The notes: a model not told the origin generated them from the letters alone. Shown: positions 50,156 to 60,064, counted from the first letter of the stretch. The stretch: 64,000 bases of DNA from Collinsella sp. (GCA_018373675.1 JAHAGQ010000001.1:1-64000), one strand, 5' to 3'. Translations and numbers: made by a program.

Positions 50156-50850
50156 AACGCGCCATTATGTCCGAGCTTGCCATCGTTCGCACGCTCGTCC
50201 CGAGCATCGCAGGTGTCGGCCTGTTCATCTTCGTCGTGCTAACCCTTGCCAACGCATCGGACGGCGATTCCGGTATGAGCGCCGGCGCCTGCGCGGTCAG
50301 CGCCATGTCGCCCATCATAATCATGAACTCACTGGCTGGCTACGATAACCAAAACGGCTGGGAGCGCTATCGGGCAACGCTGCCGTTCTCGCGCAAAGAC
50401 ATCATCTGCGCACGCTACCTGTGCATTATTGCTTTCTCGGCCGTCATGGCATGCGCAGCCGTGCTTTTGAACATCATCGCCCTTCCGTTCTTCAACAGCG
50501 CGGGCGTGGCCTCGACAGGACAAACCATCTTTGAGATCGCAATTGCCTCGGCAGCATCGATGCTCATCTCCCTCATGATGGTGTTCTTGGCACAGCCGCT
50601 GTTCTTCCGATTTGGACACATGGAGGCACTGCGCCTATCCGTTGGCCTGTTTGCCCTACTCGGATGCCTTACCATGGCAGCGCTGAGCTCCTCCAACCCC
50701 ATCAGCAACTGGCTTATGTCGATTGCCGGGGCGAATCCCGATCCTGCCGTCCTTGGCTGTCTGTGTGCAGGAATTGCCGTACTGGCGCTCGCACTATGCG
50801 CAATCAGCTGCACCGTCAGCACCAAGGTTTATCGAGTACGCGATCTGTAG
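50152..50850 (+). CDS. ABC-2-type transporter permease
   Basis: The 232-aa permease has about six membrane helices with a conserved YDNQNGWERYRATLPFSRKDIICARYL region linking helices 2 and 3. Its ATG overlaps the ATPase stop (ATGA), so translation is coupled. Together they form an exporter. Confidence 0.87.
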   Translation: MKRAIMSELAIVRTLVPSIAGVGLFIFVVLTLANASDGDSGMSAGACAVSAMSPIIIMNSLAGYDNQNGWERYRATLPFSRKDIICARYLCIIAFSAVMACAAVLLNIIALPFFNSAGVASTGQTIFEIAIASAASMLISLMMVFLAQPLFFRFGHMEALRLSVGLFALLGCLTMAALSSSNPISNWLMSIAGANPDPAVLGCLCAGIAVLALALCAISCTVSTKVYRVRDL

Positions 50851-50939
50851 CCACACGAGTCTCAATCCGCGAAGGACGCGATCGCCCCCCTCCCCGCAAA
50901 TCCGTGGCAAAGGGCATGTCCCCGGCGTGCGCCACTGTA

Positions 50940-52244
50940 CTACTTGCGCAGCGGCTTGGGCAGTGGAATGCCGGCGGCGATGACGGCCGCGATGATCATG
51001 CAGACGATACCCTTGAGTGGGAAGCACATGAGCAGCAGGCCCACGACCATGACCGGCTGACGCATGACCGCACCCATCGTCGATGCCGTGCAGACGGCGA
51101 CGCAAAAGACCGGATCTGCGCCGGTGAGGATGGCAAGGCCATAGCCCAGGCTTACGCCCGAGAAGATAACCGGGAAGAAGTGACCGCCGCGCCAGCCCAA
51201 GTTGATAAGAGCGGGGGTCAGCATGGCCTTGACCAGACCGGTCAAAATAAGCACGCCAGCGGGAATGGTCAGATAGGTTTCCATGAGCACGTCGGCCTGG
51301 GTCTCGCCGGCAAACATGGTATAGGGCAGGACCGTGCCACAGATGGCGAGTGCCAAACCGGCCAGCATGGCCTTGACGACAGGACGCTCCCCTATTGCAT
51401 GGGACAGTGCCTCGCTTGCATGCTCAGAGACAAAGTACAGCCAGCCGCAGACGGCGCCGATCAACGACAGAGGGACGAGCCAGGTAAGCTCTAGGTTGCC
51501 CACCTCGGCGGACTCGAACCTGGGCATGCCCATGCCGCCGCCCACAAGCTGTCCAAGCAGCAGGTAGGTGCCCAGACCGCCGGCAATCGCAATACCGTAG
51601 ACCACCGTCTTTTGCGCCTTGGGCAGCTTGATGGTGATCTCGCCGGACGCGGACTCATCGTCGGCGTCTTCACCCTGGCCGTCGGTGCTACCGGCAAGCG
51701 GCGCCACAAAGCCAAAGACGGGCGCGGTAAAGAGTGCCGTCAGGGCAGCCTGGGTGCCCAGCAGCGTGAGCTCCCTAAACTCGGCGCCAAAGCGACGCAT
51801 GCGATCGCCGACCCAGCTGCACAGACCCGCGATGACGCCGGTCAGGCCGGCCTCCGGTCCAATGCTGCCGCCAAACAGCAACGGCAGCAATGCCGCGAGC
51901 GAAAGCTTGCCCAGGTTGTCGTACGGGTAGCGCCCGTCTTGCTTAACCTTAGCCATCACCTGATTGAGGTCATCGGTCTTGGTGCCTGTCATCTTTTCGT
52001 ACAGACCGATTAACAGGCCGCCCAGCAGGCAGACAAAAAACGGGTACGGCAAAAAGCCAAACGGGCCGCTGGCAAGCTCGGGCGAAGCGACGCCCAGCGC
52101 GTGTGGAATCTCGGTCCATAGATAGTCGATGCCGTGCTCCATCGCAAAGAAGAACAGCCAGACTGCGGCACCTGCGAACGCACCGGTCACGGCAACGCTA
52201 ACTAAAAATAGCGCGCGGTTTGTGGGTTTGGCAAGGTTATCCAT
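50940..52244 (-). CDS. ClC-family chloride channel/antiporter
   Basis: The 434-aa protein has about 10-12 membrane helices and ClC motifs, including GSIGPEAGLTG, where GREGP is usual, so the gating Glu is retained but its neighbours differ, and WRGGHFFPVIF. It may carry chloride or another anion such as fluoride, in exchange for protons. There is an acidic cytosolic insert near residues 185-205 (GQGEDADDESASGE). It is monocistronic. Confidence 0.85.
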   Translation of the reverse strand: MDNLAKPTNRALFLVSVAVTGAFAGAAVWLFFFAMEHGIDYLWTEIPHALGVASPELASGPFGFLPYPFFVCLLGGLLIGLYEKMTGTKTDDLNQVMAKVKQDGRYPYDNLGKLSLAALLPLLFGGSIGPEAGLTGVIAGLCSWVGDRMRRFGAEFRELTLLGTQAALTALFTAPVFGFVAPLAGSTDGQGEDADDESASGEITIKLPKAQKTVVYGIAIAGGLGTYLLLGQLVGGGMGMPRFESAEVGNLELTWLVPLSLIGAVCGWLYFVSEHASEALSHAIGERPVVKAMLAGLALAICGTVLPYTMFAGETQADVLMETYLTIPAGVLILTGLVKAMLTPALINLGWRGGHFFPVIFSGVSLGYGLAILTGADPVFCVAVCTASTMGAVMRQPVMVVGLLLMCFPLKGIVCMIIAAVIAAGIPLPKPLRK

Positions 52245-52369
52245 CGGGTCCTCCCGCGGTCAAAGTCGACATAGATACGTTTTTTTGTAGAGCGAGTGTG
52301 GCCCAGACAAGCCAACCGTCTGCGCCGCAAACGGCACCATTGGGAGCCATAGTGGGGCAGGCTCAAGGC

Positions 52370-52903
52370 TTATCCGTTGATAATCGAGGCAATCTCGCGC
52401 AAATCGTCGGCAAAGTAGATGCCGTGCTGGCGCTTCAGGCTCGAAAGCCCCTTATCAATCATGTGCCCGAGCAGCGCCTTGAGGTCGTTGTAGTAACCGT
52501 TCAGGTTGTACAAAATGCACGGCGCATCGAGATGCCCCAACGACACCGCGGACATAACCTCGGCAATCTCCTCGAGCGTGCCCGTGCCGCCCGGAAATGC
52601 GATGAACGCATCGCCGAGCTCGATCATCTTGGCTTTGCGCTCGGCCATGTCGCTCGTCACGATAAGGTCGTCGATTCCGTCGTGTTGAAACTCTGCCTCG
52701 ATAAAAAAGCTCGGCTCCACACCCGTCACATGTCCGCCTGCCTCGAGTACGCTATCGGCGAGCGCGCCCATCAGTCCCGATTTGGACCCGCCGTATACGA
52801 GCGCGTGTCCGTTGGCGCCAATCCAATTGCCCAGCTCCTGCACTGCGGGCAGAAACGCCGGGTCGTTGCCGACGCTCGCGCCCAGGTAGACGGTGATGTT
52901 CAT
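52370..52903 (-). CDS. LOG-family nucleoside 5'-monophosphate phosphoribohydrolase
   Basis: The 177-aa protein has the LOG signature YGGSKSGLMGALAD and PGGTGTLEE. Members cleave AMP or cytokinin-type nucleotides to the base and ribose 5-phosphate; the bacterial substrate is often AMP or unknown. ATG at 52903 follows GGGGG at a suitable distance; a TTG at 52909 is the alternative. Confidence 0.9.
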   Translation of the reverse strand: MNITVYLGASVGNDPAFLPAVQELGNWIGANGHALVYGGSKSGLMGALADSVLEAGGHVTGVEPSFFIEAEFQHDGIDDLIVTSDMAERKAKMIELGDAFIAFPGGTGTLEEIAEVMSAVSLGHLDAPCILYNLNGYYNDLKALLGHMIDKGLSSLKRQHGIYFADDLREIASIING

Positions 52904-52939
52904 ATGCAATCCCCCTCGTCGTGACGCGCGGCACCCGTT

Positions 52940-53365
52940 CTATCGTTGCCGGCGACGGTATTCGCGCACGCGGCGCGACAAATCGGCGAGCTCATCGCGG
53001 TCGAGTTCTTCCAAATGCTCAAGATCGTCCATAAAGCGCGCCATGGTGTCCTTTTGGCGCATCTTGATAAGCGTATTGCAGTAGTTCACCGCCACGCCCG
53101 TAAGCATGGCGATATAGAAGATACTGATGACGCTTAGGATAACGGTAATGCCGCGGGCAACCGGCGTTTCAGCGGGGATATCGCCAAAGCCAATCGTCGA
53201 GACCGTCTCAAAGCTAAACCAGAGACCATCGCCAAACGTGAGGGTCGTGGGCTCGGACAGCCAGACAGCCGTCGAGCAAAGCAGATAGAAAATAAGAAAC
53301 AGGCCCGTAATGCGTGCAAAGCCAGCCTGTCGCAGCACATCGGCAAGCGTCCTGAGCTTTTTCAT
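52940..53365 (-). CDS. Two-helix potassium channel
   Basis: The 141-aa protein has two membrane helices around a pore with TVSTIGFGDI (the TVGYGD-type selectivity filter), as in small Kch/KcsA-like channels, and a charged C-terminal tail. It would conduct K+ as a tetramer. ATG at 53365 follows GGGGT. It lies 36 bases upstream of the LOG gene on the same strand. Confidence 0.88.
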   Translation of the reverse strand: MKKLRTLADVLRQAGFARITGLFLIFYLLCSTAVWLSEPTTLTFGDGLWFSFETVSTIGFGDIPAETPVARGITVILSVISIFYIAMLTGVAVNYCNTLIKMRQKDTMARFMDDLEHLEELDRDELADLSRRVREYRRRQR

Positions 53366-53432
53366 CGCGACCCCTTCCACGGACAACCAATCACGTTCGC
53401 TCGGTATTGTCCCACGCCTCCCCAGCAAACGG

Positions 53433-53519
53433 AACTAGTCATTGGGGACGTTCTTAAATGACCAGTCAAACAAGAACGTCCCCAATGACTAGTCGTTTAA
53501 GAACGTCCCCGATGACTGC
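53433..53519. repeat. Family C palindromic repeat, locus 2 (compound)
   Basis: AACTAGTCATTGGGGACG with TTCTT (53433-53455) and its perfect complement (53472-53493) form a 22-bp inverted repeat. A third copy, AAGAACGTCCCCGATGACT, ends near 53517. It lies between divergent K+ channel and kinase genes. Confidence 0.85.
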
Positions 53520-53609
53520 CGGGCGGGAGCGTTTAGCGGTACAGCTGCCGCCTGGGCAGGCTGAGCTGGTATCCTTATGCGGTAATGTCTCGATTCGTTA
53601 GGATTGCAT

Positions 53610-56414
53610 GTGAGAGCTGCCACTGTCCTTCGTTCAGTTATATGTCGCACCCTGGCCGCCGCGCTTACCGCGCTCGCCGTACTGAGCGCCGTCGCGCCCG
53701 CCCCTGCCTTTGCCGCCGACTCCGATCAGCAGGTCAAAACGGTCCGCGTCGGCTGGCTCGTCAACAACGAGGGCTTCCAGGACGGCACCCCCGGCGAGCG
53801 TCTCTCGGGATGGGGTTACGAGTACCTCCAGACCCTGTCGTACTACACGCCCGGCTGGCGGTACGAATACGTCTCCGGCACCTTCACCGAGCTTATGGAC
53901 ATGCTCGAGGCAGGCGAAATCGACCTCATGCCCAACATCTCCTACTCCGAGGAACGCGCCCAAAAGCTGCTCTTTTCCTCGAACCCCGAGGGCACCGAGC
54001 GCTACTACATCTACGCCAAGCCCGATCGCGACGACCTGACCAAGGGTGACCCCCAAGCGCTCCAAGGCCTTACCATCGGCTACAACCCCGACGTTATGCA
54101 AACCTTCGTTGGCCAGCAGTGGCTCGCCAACGAAGGCATTACCTGCACATACAGGGAGTATGACGGGGGACCCATGCTCTTTGACGCACTCGCAAACGAC
54201 GAAGTCGATGCCGTCATCATGAACGACACCATTTCGTCGCCCGATGCCTCCCCCATGTTCTACGCTGGCTCGAGTGATTACTATTTTGCCGTCCCCAAAA
54301 GCCGCCCCGACCTGATGGACGACATCAATGCCGCCATGTCGGCAATCGCCCGCGTCAACCCACGCTATATCGACGAAGTCAAATCTAACTACTCGGCCCA
54401 AAACAGCGGTTCATCATCGCTCAACGGCCCCGAACGTTCCTGGCTCAAAGCAAATGACAACACCATCACGCTTGGCTACATTACGGGCAAACTCCCCTAC
54501 TGCAACGAAGACGAAGACGGCAAAATGGAAGGCTCGCTCGCATCGCTTGCGACGACGTTGCACGATAAATTTGGCATTACGGTCAAAACCGTCGCCTTTG
54601 ATAGCTACAAGATGATGTCAAAGGCCCTGTCAAAGGGAAGCATCGACGCTGCGCTGCCGGTATACCGAGATTACTGGTTTGCCGAGCAATCTGGCGTTGT
54701 GCAGTCGGTATCGTTGGGAACCGTGTCCCTCACCGCCATCCACACCGGCGGCAACCTGAACAAAGACCTTCAGAACATCGCCTGCACCAAATCATCGTTT
54801 ATCAACCAAAATGTACTTGAAAGTCTGTTCCCCACAGCGACCGTGACCGAATACCAATCCGCCGATGAAGCGTTCGACGCCCTCAGGAAGGGAACGGCAC
54901 ACTGCATCGTCGCTCCCAGTTCACGTGTAAAAACCATCGGCGACCGTTATGATCTCGAAGGCTACGAGACGACCGAGCTCCCTGACACCTGTGAGCTCTC
55001 GTGCTGGATTTCGCGCGGAAAACCCGAGCTGTTGGGAATCATCAACAAGGGCATCATCAATGCCGGAGAATCGCTCTCCGCAAGCAATTACTCCTCCACG
55101 TCGTACACGGCCCAGGAATCCAACACGCTTCAATTCCTTTATCGCAACCGTGCCGCCGTTGCAGCTGCCCTCATCGGTATGTTGTCGGTCGGCATCGTCC
55201 TGCTCATCTGGGCACTCGTGCGCGCTCGAACCGAGCGCAAAAAAGCCGATGCCGCCAACGCCGCTAAGACGGCATTCCTCACGCGCATGAGCCACGACAT
55301 CCGTACACCGCTCAACGGTATCCTGGGCCTTATCGAGATCGAGGAATTGAAGGAAGGCGATATCCAGGTCGCCCGCGAAAGCCGTGCCAAGGCGCGCGTT
55401 GCCGCCAATCACCTGCTCTCGCTGATCAACGACATCCTCGAGATGGGCAAAATCGAAGACCGCAAGCTAACACTGGAGCATACGCCTTTTAACCTCAAAG
55501 AGCTCTGTGACGATACACTGGTGCTGTGCAAGCTCCGCGCGTCCAGTAACGGCATCACAATGCAGGACAATAGTCTGCCGTACGCCGCGGGGCCATACAT
55601 GATCGGCAGTCCCACCCATATCCGACAGATCATGATCAACCTGTTAGACAACAGCATTAAGTACAACAAGCACGGCGGCTCCGTCACCTTTAGCTCAAAG
55701 ACCAAGCCACTCGATAACGGGCGCGCGCTCTTTTGCTTTAGCGTTTCGGATACCGGCATTGGTATGACTCCCAAGTTTTTAAAGCATATCTATGAGCCGT
55801 TTGCCCAAGAAGGTGACGATGCGCGCAGTAAGTTTCAAGGAACCGGCATGGGCATGCCAATCGTCAAGTCGCTTATTGAACTGATGGGCGGCACGATTGA
55901 GATTTCGAGTGAGGTTGGCGTAGGGAGTACGTTCAACGTCCAGATTCCGCTCGATATCGACAAAGACCCTCAGGCAAGAGAACGCGCGGACGAGCAAGCA
56001 GACAGCTGCTCGCTTGCCGGCATGAACGTTCTTTTGGCAGAAGATAACGAGCTCAATGCCGAGATTGCCCAGGCGCTGCTCGAAAGCGAAGGCATTGTCG
56101 TAACTCGCGCCGCCGATGGCAACGAAGCGGTCGACCTATACGTTGGCCGTCCCGCCGGCAGCTTCGATGCGATCCTGATGGACATTATGATGCCGGACAT
56201 GGACGGTTACGAGGCGACCCGCGCGATTCGTCTGAGCGAGAAGGTCGATGCAGCCGATATCCCCATCATCGCGCTCACCGCCAATGCCTTTGCCGAGGAC
56301 GCCAAGGCGGCACACGAAGCCGGCATGAACGCCCATCTGTCCAAACCGCTCGACTTTAACAAGCTCAAAAACATACTCGCCCGCATCAAGAAAAACGGAG
56401 CTGTTTCGCTATAG
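53610..56414 (+). CDS. Hybrid sensor histidine kinase with two solute-binding domains
   Basis: The 934-aa protein has a signal sequence (about 1-36), two periplasmic solute-binding (SBP_bac_3) domains (about 44-260 and 285-500), one membrane helix (about 513-537), a HisKA domain with phospho-acceptor His562 (RMSHDIRTPLNG), an ATPase domain (DTGIGMT, GTGMGMPI) and a C-terminal receiver with Asp858 (ILMDIMMPDMDG). This is the BvgS-like layout, without an Hpt domain. It should sense a small solute, perhaps an amino acid. GTG at 53610 follows AGGA. No response regulator is adjacent. Confidence 0.9.
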   Translation: MRAATVLRSVICRTLAAALTALAVLSAVAPAPAFAADSDQQVKTVRVGWLVNNEGFQDGTPGERLSGWGYEYLQTLSYYTPGWRYEYVSGTFTELMDMLEAGEIDLMPNISYSEERAQKLLFSSNPEGTERYYIYAKPDRDDLTKGDPQALQGLTIGYNPDVMQTFVGQQWLANEGITCTYREYDGGPMLFDALANDEVDAVIMNDTISSPDASPMFYAGSSDYYFAVPKSRPDLMDDINAAMSAIARVNPRYIDEVKSNYSAQNSGSSSLNGPERSWLKANDNTITLGYITGKLPYCNEDEDGKMEGSLASLATTLHDKFGITVKTVAFDSYKMMSKALSKGSIDAALPVYRDYWFAEQSGVVQSVSLGTVSLTAIHTGGNLNKDLQNIACTKSSFINQNVLESLFPTATVTEYQSADEAFDALRKGTAHCIVAPSSRVKTIGDRYDLEGYETTELPDTCELSCWISRGKPELLGIINKGIINAGESLSASNYSSTSYTAQESNTLQFLYRNRAAVAAALIGMLSVGIVLLIWALVRARTERKKADAANAAKTAFLTRMSHDIRTPLNGILGLIEIEELKEGDIQVARESRAKARVAANHLLSLINDILEMGKIEDRKLTLEHTPFNLKELCDDTLVLCKLRASSNGITMQDNSLPYAAGPYMIGSPTHIRQIMINLLDNSIKYNKHGGSVTFSSKTKPLDNGRALFCFSVSDTGIGMTPKFLKHIYEPFAQEGDDARSKFQGTGMGMPIVKSLIELMGGTIEISSEVGVGSTFNVQIPLDIDKDPQARERADEQADSCSLAGMNVLLAEDNELNAEIAQALLESEGIVVTRAADGNEAVDLYVGRPAGSFDAILMDIMMPDMDGYEATRAIRLSEKVDAADIPIIALTANAFAEDAKAAHEAGMNAHLSKPLDFNKLKNILARIKKNGAVSL

Positions 56415-56455
56415 TTTGTGCTCAACAACCATACGCAGTAGAAAGGACGCCAACG

Positions 56456-56935
56456 ATGTTTAGGCCCTTACGTCGAAAGAAACGCGCCATCACCGACGAG
56501 GAAGCGCGCGAACTGCTCGCTACCTGCAAGCGCGGCGTCTTTGCCGTCAACGGCGACGATGGCTACCCGTACGCCATTCCCGTCAACTACTTCTTTGACG
56601 CCGAGCACGACAAGATTTATTTCCATGGCGCCAAGGCCGGCCACAAGGTCGACGCACTCAAGCGCGATGACAAGGTCTGCTTTACCGTTTACGGCAACGA
56701 GTGGTACAAGGACGGTGACTGGGCTCCCTACGTTATGAGTACCGTGGTCTTTGGCCGCTGTCGCCTGGCGAATGACACCCCCGCGTTTATCGAGGATAAA
56801 GTCCGCCAGCTCGCGCTTAAGTACTACCCTTCTGCCGAGGAGGTCGAAGAGGAAATCGCCAAGGACATTAAGGGCGTCCAGCTCTACGAGATTACGATTG
56901 AGCATCTCTGCGGCAAGCAGATTCAAGAAAAGTAA
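56456..56935 (+). CDS. Pyridoxamine 5'-phosphate oxidase-family protein (NimA-like)
   Basis: The 159-aa split-barrel flavoprotein has ITDEEARELLATCKRGVFAV, GYPYAIPVNYFFD and IYFHGAKAGHKVDALK, typical of small PPOX/NimA-type proteins that bind FMN, F420 or heme. A reductase role is likely but the substrate is unknown. ATG at 56456 follows AAAGGA. It follows the kinase by 41 bases. Confidence 0.87.
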   Translation: MFRPLRRKKRAITDEEARELLATCKRGVFAVNGDDGYPYAIPVNYFFDAEHDKIYFHGAKAGHKVDALKRDDKVCFTVYGNEWYKDGDWAPYVMSTVVFGRCRLANDTPAFIEDKVRQLALKYYPSAEEVEEEIAKDIKGVQLYEITIEHLCGKQIQEK

Positions 56936-56962
56936 GCCTCAAAAGCAAAACTCACAAATAGC

Positions 56963-57003
56963 AATATGGCCCGGTTCCAACCCACCTTGGAACCGGGCCA
57001 TAT
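56963..57003. terminator. Bidirectional terminator between PPOX and kinase genes
   Basis: ATATGGCCCGGTTCCAA pairs perfectly with TTGGAACCGGGCCATAT over a 6-base loop between convergent genes. Confidence 0.92.
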
Positions 57004-57005
57004 GC

Positions 57006-59198
57006 TTATGAAGCGTCGGCAGCTATGTGCGCAAGCGCCTCGACGAGCTCTTGCGAGCTCACGGGTTTACTCAGGTGCGCGTCCATGCCCGCCTCGCGCG
57101 AAAGTCTGCGGTCGTCGGCAAAGGCGTTGGCACTCACGGCGATAATCGGCGTGGTCGCGGCATCCTCGCGATCGAGTGCTCGAATCCGACGCGTGGCCTC
57201 AAGGCCATCGATGCCAGGCATCATGATGTCCATCAACACCACGTCGTACTCGTGCGGTGCGCTCGCGGCAAACGCCTCAACGGCAGACTCGCCATCCTTA
57301 GCATGCGTCACGACGGCACCGGCACGGCTGAGTGTAAACTGCGCGATCTCGGCATTCAGATCGTTATCCTCTACGAGCAAAACGCGCAAGCCCTGGAGCG
57401 CATCGCCATCACCCGCATCCACGCGCACTGCCTGCGGAATCTCGGAGCGCTTGCATTTCTCGAACGGCAGGCGGATGGTAAACGTCGTCCCCTGCCCCAA
57501 GACGCTCGTAAAGCTCATGGTTCCGCCCATAAGCTCGACCAGCTGTTTTGCGATAGGCGCGCCCAGGCCAGTTCCCGACGAAGCACCTTCCACCCGCTGC
57601 TCCTCGCGGCAAAACGGCTCGTAGAGGTGCTGTTGGAACTCCTCGCTCATGCCAATACCGTTGTCGGCGATCGTGTATTCATAGACGGGGACGCCATCCG
57701 TTGGCTCCACCTCGCGGCACACCAGGCGAACATAGCCGCCCTGGCGGTTGTACTTGACGGCATTGCCGGCAATATTGAGCAACAAGCGCTTGAGGTGCGT
57801 CACGCTCACCCGCGCATAGGGATGAACAAGGGTTCGTTGGTCACAAATAATTGTAACCAGACGCTCCTCGGCCTGGCGCTCCAGAATATCGCACACCTCG
57901 CGATTGAGGGCCACCAAATTTGTGGGTACGAGGTTCAGGTCGACCTGCCCGCTCTCCAGGCGACTCATATCGAGTGCCTCGTTGGCAAGGTCGAGCAGCA
58001 GTCCCGATGCCGTCCAGATTTTCGAGCGGCACTCAGTCTGCTTTTGCAAATCGTCCGCATTGGCATCGCCAACCTCGACCATGCCGCGAATGCCGTTGAT
58101 GGGCGTGCGCAGATCGTGGCTCATGCGACGCAGAAACTCTGTCTTTGCCGAATTGGCAGACGAGGCCTCACGCGCCGCCTTTGCCAGCTTGTCGCCATAG
58201 TCGCGCTCCTGCTGCAGCAAGTCCGTCAAACGTCGGCGATCAGCGCGGCGACGCACCATCACAACAACGGCTATAAAACCGCTGTAGAGCGCCAGCACGC
58301 CGGCAGCAACAGCCGCGACAACCTCAAAGTAACGCCGCGCCGGAGCATAGGTGTACACATAGAATTTGTGCGCTTTTCCAAATGTGCCCAAATACCACTC
58401 GCCGTCGGCGTTAATCAATTTGACCTTACCGGCCAGGCATCGATCCTTAATACCGTCGACAATGAAGACGTCCGTCGCAGGCAGATCGAATACGCCCAAT
58501 ATGGTGGGTTCAACGACATTGGTCGCAACGACCTTGCCATCGCTTTCGATCACGATATTGCCACTGTCGATGGTCTCATAACCACCGAGCAGGCTCTGCA
58601 GTTTGAGCGTATTGCTTGCAACTGCCTTCGCGCTCTGATGCCTTACCGCAACAACGATGCCCTCGTCATCCCGCCGGGTTACGCAGCCAATGTCTGCGAC
58701 CGAATCATCCGCAAGCGTGATGCGGGCGGTATAGGACTTAAGCGGATGGGCTGCCACCTCCAGCACGGGTGCTTCCTTGAGATACGTAGCGAGCGACTCG
58801 TAGCCCACGCCATCCGTCGAGGACTCGGACACCAAATTGCCCGATGCGTCCGTCACGATCAGTGCGCTCACGTTGAACTGGTCGGCATATTGCTCCAGCA
58901 TGGCGTTATCCACCGAACCGTCGCGCTCCATATCGCGCGCTGTCTCTCCGGCGATCTCCATAACGCGAATCAGGTTTTTGGTCGTATAGGCGCTATTGAA
59001 TGCATCGTAGGAAAGGCTCTGCGTCGCCACGTAATCGACAACGTCGGCAAAGCGCTGCTCGGCCTGAGCTGTCGTGTAGCCGTAGCTCATCATACCGGCA
59101 ACAACCGAGAGCGCTATCCCCAGCAGGGCGACAAGGAACCATGCCCCTGCCGAACGATTGCCCCGCTTCTCTACGGCGTGGTCGGGTGCACCGATCAT
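57006..59198 (-). CDS. Hybrid sensor histidine kinase with dCache-like sensor
   Basis: The 730-aa protein has a membrane helix near residues 18-40, a periplasmic sensor of about 240 residues resembling dCache domains, a second helix near 290-315, a HisKA domain with His361 (RMSHDLRTPING), ATPase motifs (DNGIGMS, GTGLGAPI) and a receiver with Asp657 (VLMDIMMPGIDG). Its ATG overlaps the stop of the solute-binding lipoprotein gene by 4 bases, so the two form one operon and probably one sensor system. No DNA-binding response regulator is adjacent. Confidence 0.9.
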   Translation of the reverse strand: MIGAPDHAVEKRGNRSAGAWFLVALLGIALSVVAGMMSYGYTTAQAEQRFADVVDYVATQSLSYDAFNSAYTTKNLIRVMEIAGETARDMERDGSVDNAMLEQYADQFNVSALIVTDASGNLVSESSTDGVGYESLATYLKEAPVLEVAAHPLKSYTARITLADDSVADIGCVTRRDDEGIVVAVRHQSAKAVASNTLKLQSLLGGYETIDSGNIVIESDGKVVATNVVEPTILGVFDLPATDVFIVDGIKDRCLAGKVKLINADGEWYLGTFGKAHKFYVYTYAPARRYFEVVAAVAAGVLALYSGFIAVVVMVRRRADRRRLTDLLQQERDYGDKLAKAAREASSANSAKTEFLRRMSHDLRTPINGIRGMVEVGDANADDLQKQTECRSKIWTASGLLLDLANEALDMSRLESGQVDLNLVPTNLVALNREVCDILERQAEERLVTIICDQRTLVHPYARVSVTHLKRLLLNIAGNAVKYNRQGGYVRLVCREVEPTDGVPVYEYTIADNGIGMSEEFQQHLYEPFCREEQRVEGASSGTGLGAPIAKQLVELMGGTMSFTSVLGQGTTFTIRLPFEKCKRSEIPQAVRVDAGDGDALQGLRVLLVEDNDLNAEIAQFTLSRAGAVVTHAKDGESAVEAFAASAPHEYDVVLMDIMMPGIDGLEATRRIRALDREDAATTPIIAVSANAFADDRRLSREAGMDAHLSKPVSSQELVEALAHIAADAS

Positions 59199-60064
59199 GA
59201 CAGGCCCTCTATATTCAAAAAGGGCGAAGGGTCATCAAAGTACTTTGACACCAGGCGTTTCATGGTGCCGTCGGCTAGCATTTCCTGGTAGGCATGGGTG
59301 AGCTTAACGTCGATGCCGCGCGTATCGTTGATATCGAAAGCGGTACCCAAACCAACCTCAAGCAGCGGCTCATCCAAAATTCGATACGTCACACCATAGT
59401 CTTTTTCGTAGGTGAGCAGCGAAGACTCATGCGCGGCGATGGCGTCGACCAGACCCTCGACGAGCGCCGGGTTCAGGTATGAGCGGTCCGAAAAGCAGTA
59501 GAGCTCTTTGATCTGCGGAACGTTTTCATTTGTACGATTGAGCAAAATGTCCTCGGGCTTGGTGGTGGACTGGACCGCCACGACCTTATCCTCAAGATCG
59601 GCAAGCGTGTAGATATCGCTCTGGGAATCGACCGCGACCACCTGGCGGCTCGCGAGGTACGGGCCGGCCCAACGATACTCGTTTTCGCGACCCGTCATGC
59701 TAAAGCTACCCATGACGCAATCGAGTTCGCCGCTCGCCAGCAGCTCTTTCTTCTTTTCCCAATCGATCAGCTGGTACTTTGGCTTGTAACCAATGCGGGC
59801 CAAAGCCTCGGTCAATATCTCGACATCCAGGCCAACGATATCGCCGTACTCGTCGGTATACACAAACGGTGGATAGAGGTCGCTGCCGACGTTGAGCGTC
59901 TTAAGGTTGTCGTCTTTGGCCTGCGAGGCATCCAGGCCTTCTAATGCAGACGTCGAGGCTCTGCCATTCGACCCGGAACAGCCGGCTATCGCTACGACAA
60001 AGGCGCACGCTACCGCAAGCGCAACAAACAACGAAATGGCAACCGAGCGACGGGACCTTTTCAT
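59195..60064 (-). CDS. Solute-binding lipoprotein paired with the sensor kinase
   Basis: The 289-aa protein has a lipoprotein signal (VAIAGC lipobox) and an SBP_bac_3 domain (VGSDLYPPFVYTDEYGDIVGLDVEILTEALARIGYKPK), as in amino-acid ABC receptors. No transporter gene is adjacent, and its 3' end overlaps the kinase start, so it most likely presents a ligand to the kinase sensor. ATG at 60064 precedes MKRSRRS; the open frame further upstream overlaps the terminator region of malY. Confidence 0.87.
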   Translation of the reverse strand: MKRSRRSVAISLFVALAVACAFVVAIAGCSGSNGRASTSALEGLDASQAKDDNLKTLNVGSDLYPPFVYTDEYGDIVGLDVEILTEALARIGYKPKYQLIDWEKKKELLASGELDCVMGSFSMTGRENEYRWAGPYLASRQVVAVDSQSDIYTLADLEDKVVAVQSTTKPEDILLNRTNENVPQIKELYCFSDRSYLNPALVEGLVDAIAAHESSLLTYEKDYGVTYRILDEPLLEVGLGTAFDINDTRGIDVKLTHAYQEMLADGTMKRLVSKYFDDPSPFLNIEGLS

